From Acidobacteriota bacterium (GTDB lineage Bacteria; Acidobacteriota; Blastocatellia; Pyrinomonadales; Pyrinomonadaceae), in NCBI GenBank assembly GCA_024640445.1, contig JAHEEZ010000022.1:1-22924 (forward strand): DNA of 22,924 nt, written 5' to 3'. The position numbers and the translations under genes are program-made. This document shows, piece by piece, positions 1 to 7,012 of the stretch. How positions within the stretch are numbered: the first letter of the stretch is position 1; the number at the start of each line of letters is the position of its first letter. The notes under the pieces are model-generated. The model had not been told where the DNA came from. It saw only the letters and a program-made list of their open reading frames with translations, and searched no databases.

Positions 1-105
1 TTGTTGCTGACAATGAAAGGCAAGATCGAGGGCGGCAAGATGAGCGGAAATATGGAAGGTCAGGGAGTCCCTCCCGTCGTCTTTTCCGCTTCAAAGGTGG
101 ACTGA
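1..105 (+). CDS. C-terminal tail of an unidentified protein (partial)
   Basis: Frame 1 is open from the window edge to a TGA at 103-105, giving 34 residues ending FSASKVD. The visible part alternates glycines with short hydrophilic and beta-prone stretches (KGKIEGGKMSGNMEGQG). Such repeats are common in the beta-rich tails of secreted acidobacterial proteins, for example tails fused to amidohydrolases. The rest of the gene is outside the window, so no function is assigned. It points toward the convergent haem operon, with a hairpin at 133-150 between them. Confidence 0.55.
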   Translation: MLLTMKGKIEGGKMSGNMEGQGVPPVVFSASKVD

Positions 106-132
106 GGCTGAAAGATCAGTAAGAGCAAAGAG

Positions 133-150
133 GCGGCCTCCAGGGGCCGC
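133..150. terminator. Convergent intergenic hairpin, probable terminator
   Basis: GCGGCC (133-138) pairs perfectly with GGCCGC (145-150) around a 6-nt loop. On the plus strand it is followed by TTCATATTTTATTT. It lies between the end of the rightward partial gene (stop at 105) and the end of the leftward haem operon (stop at 159-161), so it can serve both. The T-rich tail is better on the plus strand. Confidence 0.6.
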
Positions 151-158
151 TTCATATT

Positions 159-1067
159 TTATTTGCCGCTTCTCGGCTGTGATGCATCGGTGAGAACCAC
201 GAAGTCGCCTATACCTTTGTGCTTTGTTGCGTCGAAGGTCTTGAAGTCCTTTTCATAGCGCATCGTGACGACAAGAAATTTTGTCTTCTTCCGGTATTTC
301 AAAAGCTGATCCGCAGTACCGAGCCTGCCCTCTGAATGAAAACCGCCATTCAACTGCACTACAAGGGGTTTTCTCGCCTTCTTCAGGAATCTGGCGATCG
401 AATAGCCCATTCCGGCGTCCCACAACGTTTGCGACTCGAGGATCTTCTCGATATTCGAATTCTCGCCGGACGCGGCAGGCATTTGTGACATAAGCGCACG
501 AAATTTGTTCGAGTACGCTTCTGAGGAATTTCCGTATGGAAGTGGCGGAAGTGTCTTCTTAGCGCTCTTCGAAAGTGAGTTGAGCGAGTTGCGCCCGTTT
601 CTTGACACCATGTTCACGTATCTTCGCGGTGCGTTTGCGGCAATGACGGGAAGCCCTTTCTCCTTGGCGAATTCAACGAGCGGCCTGTAATCCGTCTTGT
701 AATTCTTCCAAGGCCGGCTGGACGCCAGGAAGTGTTCCTCAGTTATCTGACCTTTGAGATATTCATCAACAATGTACTGGATATCCCTCTCGAACATCTC
801 CATCGAGAGCGCGACGCTTCGCTCCTTGCCGTACTGTGTGAAGGCCGCTTTGAACACCTCCAACTGGAATGCATGCCCGACCGCATCGTCGTGATACTCG
901 CCAAGAAAGACGACATCTGTGTCGGAAAGCCGTACGACGAGATCTTCGAATGACACTTCCCGGCCGTTGCCGTCAAAGATAGTGTAAAGGTCTTTGTTGT
1001 TGGTCTGCGCTTCGACCGAAACTGTCATAAGTACCACCGCAAGCAAAAATAGAGCGAGTTTCATCAT
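159..1067 (-). CDS. ChaN-family haem-binding lipoprotein-like protein (DUF399/Tiki superfamily)
   Basis: The 302-aa product begins with a signal peptide (residues 1-20, hydrophobic core LALFLLAVVLM, cleavage near VEA-Q), so it is exported. There is no lipobox cysteine, unlike some ChaN proteins. The ChaN/DUF399 signatures are present: GEYHDD at 56-61, SMEMFERD at 88-95, NAP near 145, ESQTLWDAGMG at 211-221 and VVQLNGGFHSEGRLGT at 236-251. ChaN of Campylobacter binds haem and is linked to iron uptake. Here it is the last gene of a run with a TonB receptor and a haem oxygenase, which supports a haem-handling role in the periplasm or at the outer membrane. Two ATGs stand in tandem: GGAGAG at 1073-1078 is 5 nt from the first and 8 nt from the second (1064), which may be the real start. 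The family assignment is firm; the haem role is inferred from family and context. Confidence 0.85.
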   Translation of the reverse strand: MMKLALFLLAVVLMTVSVEAQTNNKDLYTIFDGNGREVSFEDLVVRLSDTDVVFLGEYHDDAVGHAFQLEVFKAAFTQYGKERSVALSMEMFERDIQYIVDEYLKGQITEEHFLASSRPWKNYKTDYRPLVEFAKEKGLPVIAANAPRRYVNMVSRNGRNSLNSLSKSAKKTLPPLPYGNSSEAYSNKFRALMSQMPAASGENSNIEKILESQTLWDAGMGYSIARFLKKARKPLVVQLNGGFHSEGRLGTADQLLKYRKKTKFLVVTMRYEKDFKTFDATKHKGIGDFVVLTDASQPRSGK

Positions 1068-1110
1068 AAGTTCTCTCCAAAACGGAAGAAGTCAGATTAG
1101 CACGAAAGAG

Positions 1111-1146
1111 CGGCCCGCCACAGCGCCTTCGCGCCGGACCGGGCCG
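1111..1146 (-). terminator. Intercistronic hairpin between haem oxygenase and chaN-like gene
   Basis: CGGCCCG (1111-1117) and CGGGCCG (1140-1146) form a perfect 7-bp stem. The loop contains a further GCGC/GCGC mini-stem. On the minus strand it is followed by CTCTTTCGTGC, only mildly U-rich. It could be a partial terminator or an mRNA-stabilising element that lowers expression of the last gene. Confidence 0.35.
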
Positions 1147-1168
1147 TTCTCCGATCATCGAAAGTGCG

Positions 1169-1756
1169 CTAGTCCAACCCGGTATCCGCGAAACAGTCTC
1201 GAAAACTGTCAAATGCGGCCCTCGCGGCCTCGATCATCTCTTCTTCGCCTCCGAACTCTTCGGAATATGAATTGACCGTTTGACAGAACTCCATCCACAT
1301 TTCACCGGTGCGGGGACCGTAGCCGTTGAAGAATGTAGCGCCTGAACCCGGCGCAACACCGAGATGCTCACGAATATGGCGGTTAATGATCTGTCCGCCG
1401 AGAGTCGCACCTTCAAGAACGTAAAGTACGCCAAAGCCGGAGGCATGATCGGCTATCTTGGGAATTCCTGTCCACAATTTGATTGTATTGCGCTCTTCAG
1501 CCGCTCCCAGATATTCAAGGTCTTCCTCAAGCTTTGGGACCTTTCGGCGAGCCTTCAACGAGTACCCGACCTTTTCCCAGTCCAACTTTGCAAGTTCTTC
1601 CTCAACCGGCGCGTAGAACCTGTAAAACTTAAGGAGAAGTTTTTTATAGTCCTCCGGGGTCAGCGATTCCTTCATTATGTCGACAGTGTTCTCCAGCCCT
1701 TCGTGCTGGTCTCTCGTGGCTTCCTTGAGCCTCTTCATTACAGTCATAACAGTCAT
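1169..1756 (-). CDS. Haem oxygenase (biliverdin-producing, BphO-like)
   Basis: The 195-aa product is the usual length of a bacterial haem oxygenase (PF01126). It would open the haem ring with O2 and reductant to give biliverdin, CO and Fe2+ in the cytoplasm. The proximal-ligand motif TRDQHEGLE places the iron-binding His at residue 18. The distal helix GVLYVLEGATLGGQII (109-124) carries the paired glycines that contact haem and matches the BphO-type sequence GxxYVLEGSxLGG. Three ATGs occur within the first seven codons. The first is chosen because AGGA lies 9 nt upstream. It starts 24 nt after the TonB receptor stop, so the two are co-transcribed. BphO-type enzymes often supply biliverdin to bacteriophytochromes, but no phytochrome is visible here. 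The receptor and ChaN neighbours argue for iron release from imported haem. Confidence 0.93.
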   Translation of the reverse strand: MTVMTVMKRLKEATRDQHEGLENTVDIMKESLTPEDYKKLLLKFYRFYAPVEEELAKLDWEKVGYSLKARRKVPKLEEDLEYLGAAEERNTIKLWTGIPKIADHASGFGVLYVLEGATLGGQIINRHIREHLGVAPGSGATFFNGYGPRTGEMWMEFCQTVNSYSEEFGGEEEMIEAARAAFDSFRDCFADTGLD

Positions 1757-1780
1757 ATTTCTTGTTCCTGGCCCATGGCC

Positions 1781-4228
1781 TTAGTCTAACTCCCATCTGG
1801 TTCCGAACACGAATGAGCGGCCGCGAGCGGGCGCGAATACAAATTGTTCGCTGAACTGCCGGTCGAAAAGGTTGGTGATTCCTGCGTTAAGGCTCACTCG
1901 CAACCGGTCTTTCCTGAAAATATATCCGCCCCGAAGATCGCTCACAGTGTAGCCGGGTTCGGGACCGCCATTGACTACAAGGAAACCCTGCGAAAGTCTG
2001 TCCTGCTCCAGAACCGTACGCGTGGACCAGTCCATGAAGTAATTGCTCTGGAGATTCTCCCATCGGATATTAAGCACCGCTTTCAACGGCGAGATCGAGT
2101 TCAGCGGCTCGCCGGTTGTGAGGTTGTCGCCCCGTAGGTAAGAGATGTTTCCCCCGGGTGTCAGGAATCCGAATCCCAGCGAAAGCGGGACCTCGATATC
2201 CGCCTCGAATCCCTGGATCCTAACCTTGTCTATGTTCACTGTCTGGTAGACATCGAGCGAAGAAGGCCCATTCTGGATCACGATCGGGTCACCATTGCGG
2301 TCCAGCGCTATCTCATTCGAAAGAAAATTCTTGAAATTACTATGGAAATATGTGACCGAACCCGCCAGCTTAGAATTCCGGAACTTAAAGCCGGTATCGA
2401 AATTGATCCCGCTTTCAGGTTCAAGCTGGGGATTTCCCACAACAAAACCCTCTGCCGATCCAAGATCCGTATAGAATCGCTCAAAGATGTTCGGAACCCG
2501 AAATGAACGTCCAAGCCTGGCCGTGAAACTGAGGTCGTTCGTGATCTTGACCACGGTTCCTATGTCGCCCGTCGAAGCAAATTGGGTCACATTCAAACCG
2601 TCGGCCAATCCAGTAAGCCCGAGATCTTCGATCTGCGAAGGCGTCAGGGCCCCCGGAAGGCTGAATCCTTCAGTGGGCTGCGAGGTGGAAAAGAACCGCT
2701 CGATCCTTATCCCCCCGACTATACGAACACGGCTGTTCAACTCAAAGCTGTCCTGCGCAAATCCTGCGAAGCTACCAAAACTCGCGTCCGGAACGCTATT
2801 GGTCGTATCTATTGTCGTGACGGGAATAAAATTCTCCACCGTCCTTTCGTCCTGGTTGCTGTCCCGGAATCCGCTCACGCCGGCAATCAGAAGATTATCG
2901 TCGCCAAGGACCCAGTTGGTCTGCACGTCGAATCCGACCGTATCCGTGTTAGTCACCGTCTCGCTGAGCTGCAGCAACCCGGGAAAGTATGGCGGCGCCG
3001 CCGGAATATCCAGAATATTTGAGAAGTTCCTGTTCTGTTTCTGGACAAAGAAACTGCCCGCGATCTTCGCCAGGCTCCGGGAAACGTTCCTCGTCTCAAA
3101 CCGCGCGTTGAACTTGTCTCTGTCTGAGAACGGAAAATAGGCGTTGAAGAACCCGACCAATGTCGGTACGCCGATGTTGCCGACCCTTCGTCGCTCGTAG
3201 TTGATCTTGAGATCGTTGTTGTCGTTTAAGAAGAACCGGGCCGTCGCCTGGGTGTTGCCGCCATGTGACTGTGCGTTAAGGACTTCGCCGTCGGGGGAGA
3301 CCCCGTCGATCGTACTTCCGTCAAGATCGCCGGTGAAGTAATTCCCATACCGTTCAAGTGACTGCGCCACCCGGAACGCGAACCGGTTGCTTGATCCGGT
3401 TACAGCCACAGAACCCCTTCGCCCGTGGTCATTCGTCGAATAGAATCCGTTAAAGACAGCTCCAAAACGAAATCCGCCGTTTCGGTTTCGCTCAACGCTT
3501 TTTGTGATGATGTTTACGGTGCCGCCAAGCGCGTCCGTCCCGTAGAGGACCGAGCCGGCGCCCCGTATCACTTCGACCGATTCCACCTGATCGGTCTCTA
3601 CCAATCCGATCTCAATACCGGACTGCTGCGTCGCCGTCCGTCCGTTGTTGAGCCTTTCCCCGTCAACAAGAACCAGCACACGGTTGCTGTCAAGACCCCT
3701 CAACTTCGGCCGCACCTGGAACGAACCTTCATTTACAGTTCCCGCGCCGGGAAGGTTCCTAAAAACGTCGCCGAGCGTGTTTACCGGGCGGTCTTCAAGC
3801 TCCTGCCTTCCAACAACGCTGACCGCGACCGCGGTATCTGTTGTCGCCAACTGTGTTCTGGTTGCGGTTACAGAAACCTCCTCAGAGATATTTCCGACCG
3901 ACAGTTCGATCTTGATCGGTTCCGGAGAGAGATCGCCGACCCTTAGGTCCTGGGTCGCGGCAGAGAATCCCTCGGCATTGACCGCCAATGTGTAATTACC
4001 GGGTGCGATGTTCCTGAACGCGAAGATTCCTGCCGCGTCACTCTGAACCGAGATCGAATTTCCCGTAGACAAACTTGTGAGCGTAACTGAAGCGTTCACC
4101 ACTACGGCGCCGCTCCCGTCGATCACCTCGCCTCTAATCGCGGCGGGATTGTCCTGGGCAAATGCGAAACCAGCCGCGGCAAAAGCCAGAAAGAAAGCAA
4201 ATATCGTTTTCCTAAGAAGATTATTCAT
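1781..4228 (-). CDS. TonB-dependent outer-membrane receptor, probable haem receptor
   Basis: This 815-aa protein has a signal peptide (1-24, cleavage at FAFA-Q). A carboxypeptidase-regulatory-like beta domain follows (about 28-110), then a TonB-box-like VSVTAT at 118-123. The plug (about 130-245) includes LRGLDSNRVLVLVDGERLN at 176-194 and VEVIRGAGSVLYGTDALGG at 218-236. A 22-strand-type barrel runs to residue 815. FRVPN (576-580) and NPQLEPE (599-605) correspond to the FRAP and NPNL boxes of haem receptors, although similar boxes occur in other receptors. No histidine lies between them, where HemR-type receptors keep a haem ligand. The C-terminus ends FGTRWELD, lacking the usual terminal aromatic. 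The haem substrate is inferred mainly from the downstream haem oxygenase and ChaN genes. The start lies 6 nt after the upstream gene stop, with GGAGGG 13 nt upstream, which suggests translational coupling. Confidence 0.9.
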   Translation of the reverse strand: MNNLLRKTIFAFFLAFAAAGFAFAQDNPAAIRGEVIDGSGAVVVNASVTLTSLSTGNSISVQSDAAGIFAFRNIAPGNYTLAVNAEGFSAATQDLRVGDLSPEPIKIELSVGNISEEVSVTATRTQLATTDTAVAVSVVGRQELEDRPVNTLGDVFRNLPGAGTVNEGSFQVRPKLRGLDSNRVLVLVDGERLNNGRTATQQSGIEIGLVETDQVESVEVIRGAGSVLYGTDALGGTVNIITKSVERNRNGGFRFGAVFNGFYSTNDHGRRGSVAVTGSSNRFAFRVAQSLERYGNYFTGDLDGSTIDGVSPDGEVLNAQSHGGNTQATARFFLNDNNDLKINYERRRVGNIGVPTLVGFFNAYFPFSDRDKFNARFETRNVSRSLAKIAGSFFVQKQNRNFSNILDIPAAPPYFPGLLQLSETVTNTDTVGFDVQTNWVLGDDNLLIAGVSGFRDSNQDERTVENFIPVTTIDTTNSVPDASFGSFAGFAQDSFELNSRVRIVGGIRIERFFSTSQPTEGFSLPGALTPSQIEDLGLTGLADGLNVTQFASTGDIGTVVKITNDLSFTARLGRSFRVPNIFERFYTDLGSAEGFVVGNPQLEPESGINFDTGFKFRNSKLAGSVTYFHSNFKNFLSNEIALDRNGDPIVIQNGPSSLDVYQTVNIDKVRIQGFEADIEVPLSLGFGFLTPGGNISYLRGDNLTTGEPLNSISPLKAVLNIRWENLQSNYFMDWSTRTVLEQDRLSQGFLVVNGGPEPGYTVSDLRGGYIFRKDRLRVSLNAGITNLFDRQFSEQFVFAPARGRSFVFGTRWELD

Positions 4229-4234
4229 TATTAA

Positions 4235-4963
4235 TTAGTGACCCTCCAATTCGGGTTGACCGGACACAACTGCGGGATTCTGAACGAGGCAGTATTTGTA
4301 ACCGGCCCAGATTAAAATAATTCCGATGAATTCGCCGACATACAGTGCTTCCACGACGCCGGCTTTGGCCATCGTTCCGCCGATTCCCGGCAGTAGCGCG
4401 CCGACTGTTATCAGTACGTTGCCGATGGCCCTGTTCTTTCCATTTGCGATCTTCGAAAAACGGACCGCACTCCAAAATGCCGTTCCGATAAGGAAGATCG
4501 CTGAATAAATATTGATGAACGGAGTCAGGAGTCTGACCCATTGCCATTCCAACGCGTCTCCGCCCGGCCTGAACGTTTGCAAGACTTCATTATTGACCGG
4601 TGAAAGAAATACGGAGATTCCCGCAAATAGAATGAAAGGCACGGTGATGAACGTGAGGATATCCGCGTTCCTTTTCTTAAGATGGAGATAGACCGAACCC
4701 TGTGCGAGCGGATACCCGCCGAGGATCGCACCCGCGACGTACCAGGATTTATTCAGGAAAGGGGTATTGCCGCTTAGTGTTACAGCGGACTCCAGGAAGG
4801 TTCCGAGTCCGTAAGTAAATACTCCTATCGACCACCAAAGCAGGTGTGAACCGCCCTTCTGTAAATACCTGTTTCCAATGCTGATCAGAAAGAAGAGGGA
4901 GAAAAGCGTGGTTAGTATCGGGAGATAATGGATAGCTCGAAGTGTATGGATGCTGTCTTGCAT
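4235..4963 (-). CDS. Seven-TM membrane protein of unknown function, first gene of haem operon
   Basis: I do not recognise a named family. The 242-aa product shows seven hydrophobic segments at roughly 12-31, 41-62, 74-94, 102-121, 142-166, 179-198 and 205-224. There is no signal peptide and the C-terminal tail (225-242) is hydrophilic. Conserved-looking features are GTFLES at 54-59 and GGYPLAQGSVYLHL at 82-95. It resembles the free-standing 7-TM sensory input modules of histidine kinases in layout only. Its stop is 6 nt from the TonB receptor start, so it is almost certainly part of the haem operon. It could be an inner-membrane haem or biliverdin partner, or a sensor. That role is inference from position. 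The RBS is weak (GGGAAAAGC before the ATG). Confidence 0.75.
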   Translation of the reverse strand: MQDSIHTLRAIHYLPILTTLFSLFFLISIGNRYLQKGGSHLLWWSIGVFTYGLGTFLESAVTLSGNTPFLNKSWYVAGAILGGYPLAQGSVYLHLKKRNADILTFITVPFILFAGISVFLSPVNNEVLQTFRPGGDALEWQWVRLLTPFINIYSAIFLIGTAFWSAVRFSKIANGKNRAIGNVLITVGALLPGIGGTMAKAGVVEALYVGEFIGIILIWAGYKYCLVQNPAVVSGQPELEGH

Positions 4964-5226
4964 TTGCTTTTCCCGTAATGCAGATGGGAAGCAGTTCCTA
5001 CCTGATCCAACCTTACTCCTATCGAATCGCGGAATCCAAACCCCATATAATTAAGATTCCTAATAACAATTTGGCCCGTTCCTTATCCTCGGAACCCGAC
5101 GCCGGAAAGACGTGTTGTCAGGTCCCTCGACCAACGCGCGGAGTATGCGGAAAGGTATCCGAGAATGTCCGAAAAGATGAACAAAATTCAGGTTAGTGAA
5201 TCTGAACGTCGTTTTCAATAAAGATT
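4964..5226 (-). other. Long untranslated leader of the haem operon
   Basis: About 320 bp separate the haem operon from the upstream DHS-like gene, and no convincing gene lies here. If the promoter at 5227-5255 is used, roughly 255 nt of untranslated RNA precede the first start codon. It holds a weak hairpin with a T-rich tail on the minus strand (5187-5206, TTCAG/CTGAA, then TTTTGTT), a 5-bp hairpin GTTCC/GGAAC at 5078-5095, and an AT-rich island at 5044-5072. A plus-strand ORF through it (4942-5196) looks like chance. No clear Fur box or known riboswitch was recognised. Confidence 0.4.
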
Positions 5227-5255
5227 AAAATATGCGCTTTCTGTTGGCCTGTCAA
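5227..5255 (-). promoter_or_regulatory. Sigma-70-like promoter for the haem operon
   Basis: On the minus strand a perfect -35 TTGACA (5250-5255) is followed by a 17-bp spacer and -10 TATTTT (5227-5232, 4 of 6 matches to consensus). It lies downstream of the DHS-like stop codon and points at the haem operon. Transcription would begin near 5220. Confidence 0.6.
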
Positions 5256-5282
5256 GGCAGTCATGCGGGATGAGGAAGAGAA

Positions 5283-6263
5283 TTACTTCTCAAGAGGTTC
5301 GGTTCGGTTTGCTTCGCTGATGATCGCCGCCGCCATCAGGGGCAGCATCAGTTCGTGGTGTCCCGTCAGCGAGTAGCCTTTCCCCGCTCCTCCGGAAGTG
5401 GGTCGTCGGACAACGTTCGTAAGGGGTCGGTAGTGCTGGATAAAATCGAAATTTGCGGTAGTGATGTCGGTCAGGGGAAATCCTAGGTTCCGGGTGACTG
5501 TTACCGCTTTCAGAAAGATCTCCGGCAGTACAACCGCAGAACCAAAGTTTAGATAAACGCCGCCCTCGTGCATATCGCGGACGATGGAACAGAACAGCCT
5601 GAAGTCCATATGCGTGGCGGCACCCAGCGCGGCGCCGTCCACGTTCGGATGGAAATGCCCGATGTCGGCTCCAATCGTCAAGTGAGCGGTAACCGGGATG
5701 GCGTTCGAATAGCAATGATAAAGAAGAGAATGCTGAGCATGTGCAGGAGCGAGAGCGACGAGTTCTCCGCCGACCGCCTCCCCAAGCCCGGTCTCTTCTT
5801 TAAGTGCTTTTCTCGCAGCGGAGTTCAGAAGTTCTCCCGTCTGACGCGCGGCCCCGAAGGCGCCTTCACCCAACGTCGCATCGACATCTTCGCTCGTAAA
5901 TCCCGCGACGGCTATCTCCGAATCATGAACAAGTACCGACCCGTTTGCCGCGACCGCCGATACGTACCCCCGTTTGGCCAGGTCAATGATGACGGGAGCC
6001 AGTCCTGTCTTTATTACATGTCCGCCAATCCCCCAGATCACGGGCTTGCCAAGCGTCTTCGCCCGTACGATCCGCCCGGCGAGTTCCAATAGTGATGTTC
6101 CGGCGAGTATCTTCGGGAGAGATCCGAGAAGATCCTCGATCGACGGATGATCACCTAACGGGCGAGCAAAGTCGTTGACCGTCACTTTGCTCGGTCGATC
6201 GTGGAGGTCATAAGTTTCTATCTCGTCGAATTCAACCGGCGAGTATTTTTCGTAGATTGACAT
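5283..6263 (-). CDS. Deoxyhypusine-synthase-like protein
   Basis: The 326-aa product resembles the bacterial branch of the deoxyhypusine synthase (DHS) fold. Key stretches are WGIGGHVIKTGLAP (77-90), AANGSVLVHDSEIAVAG (105-121), IGADIGHFHPNVDGAA (197-212), LNFGSAVVLPEIFLKA (238-253) and GYSLTGHHELMLPLMAAA (296-313). True DHS transfers an aminobutyl group from spermidine to a lysine of eIF5A, which bacteria lack; characterised bacterial relatives act in polyamine metabolism. The canonical WGKI active-site lysine motif is not visible, and K295 in GGAGKG is only a possible substitute. The biochemical activity is therefore open. AAGGGA about 10 nt upstream supports the start. It is 30 nt after the YhhQ-like gene and is the third gene of a purD-led operon. 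Confidence 0.65.
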   Translation of the reverse strand: MSIYEKYSPVEFDEIETYDLHDRPSKVTVNDFARPLGDHPSIEDLLGSLPKILAGTSLLELAGRIVRAKTLGKPVIWGIGGHVIKTGLAPVIIDLAKRGYVSAVAANGSVLVHDSEIAVAGFTSEDVDATLGEGAFGAARQTGELLNSAARKALKEETGLGEAVGGELVALAPAHAQHSLLYHCYSNAIPVTAHLTIGADIGHFHPNVDGAALGAATHMDFRLFCSIVRDMHEGGVYLNFGSAVVLPEIFLKAVTVTRNLGFPLTDITTANFDFIQHYRPLTNVVRRPTSGGAGKGYSLTGHHELMLPLMAAAIISEANRTEPLEK

Positions 6264-6293
6264 AGGAGTTGTTCCCTTCCATCCGGCCAGGCT

Positions 6294-6998
6294 CTAGGTC
6301 TCAAGCGTGAAAGGATTGAAATCGGTGTCGCGGTCATAGTGATCTTCGTGCTCCGCCTTCTTCAGGAACCCGACGATCTTGTACGTGAAAGGCGTCGCGA
6401 TGGCTTCCCAAAGCACTTTCATCACGTAATTGCCGATCATCACGGTGATCAGCAGATCGTTCGACCAGACGCCGTAGAAAGCGACAGGATAGAACACCAG
6501 CGAGTCAACCGCTTCGCCCGCGATCGTTGACCCGATCGTCCTGCTCCAAAGCCACTTCCCTTCCGTGAAGACCTTCATCTTTGCGAGAACGAAGGAATTT
6601 GAAAACTCACCAAGCCAAAACGCGATAAGCGACGCGAGCACGATCCTCGGCGTCTGACCGAAGATCATTTCGATCGCCGCCTGCCTGGCAGGGTCCATAT
6701 TCGACGAAGACGGCAGGTAAGTAACGACCGATGCCATAACGGAAGCAAAGATCATTGCCCCGAATCCTGCCCAGATGACCTTTCTGGAACGCGCGTACCC
6801 GTAAACTTCCGTTAGCACGTCGCCGAACAGGTAACTGATAGGAAAGAACAGCACTCCGGCGCCGAATATGAACTCACCGAAGTACGGAAGCTGGATGTGA
6901 GTAACCTTGTGGACGCCGATGAGGTTCGAGCACAGAAGCACTGTGACGAACGTCGCCATGATGAGATCGTAATAGCGAAACTTCTTGATCTGTTCCAT
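6294..6998 (-). CDS. yhhQ: Queuosine precursor transporter, YhhQ/VUT family
   Basis: The 234-aa product (from the ATG at 6998) has six or so membrane helices and clear YhhQ (PF02592) motifs: LLCSNLIG near the first helix, FFPISYLFGDVLTEVYGYARSR after the second, and FWLGEFSNSFVLAKMK in the middle. The charged tail ends DTDFNPFTLET. The family imports the queuosine precursors preQ0 and preQ1 across the inner membrane for tRNA modification. An upstream in-frame start at 7052 would extend the protein 18 residues into purD. The ATG at 6998 is preferred because it falls 14 nt after the purD stop and begins at the family's usual N-terminus. The 14-nt gap contains the palindrome GGCGCGCGCC and no strong RBS, suggesting coupling to purD. 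Confidence 0.9.
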   Translation of the reverse strand: MEQIKKFRYYDLIMATFVTVLLCSNLIGVHKVTHIQLPYFGEFIFGAGVLFFPISYLFGDVLTEVYGYARSRKVIWAGFGAMIFASVMASVVTYLPSSSNMDPARQAAIEMIFGQTPRIVLASLIAFWLGEFSNSFVLAKMKVFTEGKWLWSRTIGSTIAGEAVDSLVFYPVAFYGVWSNDLLITVMIGNYVMKVLWEAIATPFTYKIVGFLKKAEHEDHYDRDTDFNPFTLET

Positions 6999-7012
6999 AT
7001 GGCGGCGCGCGC

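Noticed and set aside
1169..1756. Haem oxygenase serving a bacteriophytochrome
   Set aside because: No phytochrome gene in the window; neighbours point to haem iron use instead.
3425..3946. 173-aa plus-strand ORF opposite the TonB receptor
   Set aside because: Antisense shadow of a clear receptor coding frame; no domain recognised.
4221..4547. 108-aa minus-strand ORF overlapping the 7-TM gene
   Set aside because: Out-of-frame shadow, Arg/Ser-rich, no support; the 7-TM frame is the coherent one.
5044..5072. Fur box in the AT-rich island upstream of the haem operon
   Set aside because: Only an imperfect inverted repeat around TTAAGATTCCTAA; poor match to the 19-bp Fur consensus.
4942..5196. 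84-aa plus-strand ORF in the haem operon leader
   Set aside because: It overlaps the start of the 7-TM gene and the leader, has no RBS and no protein-like pattern.
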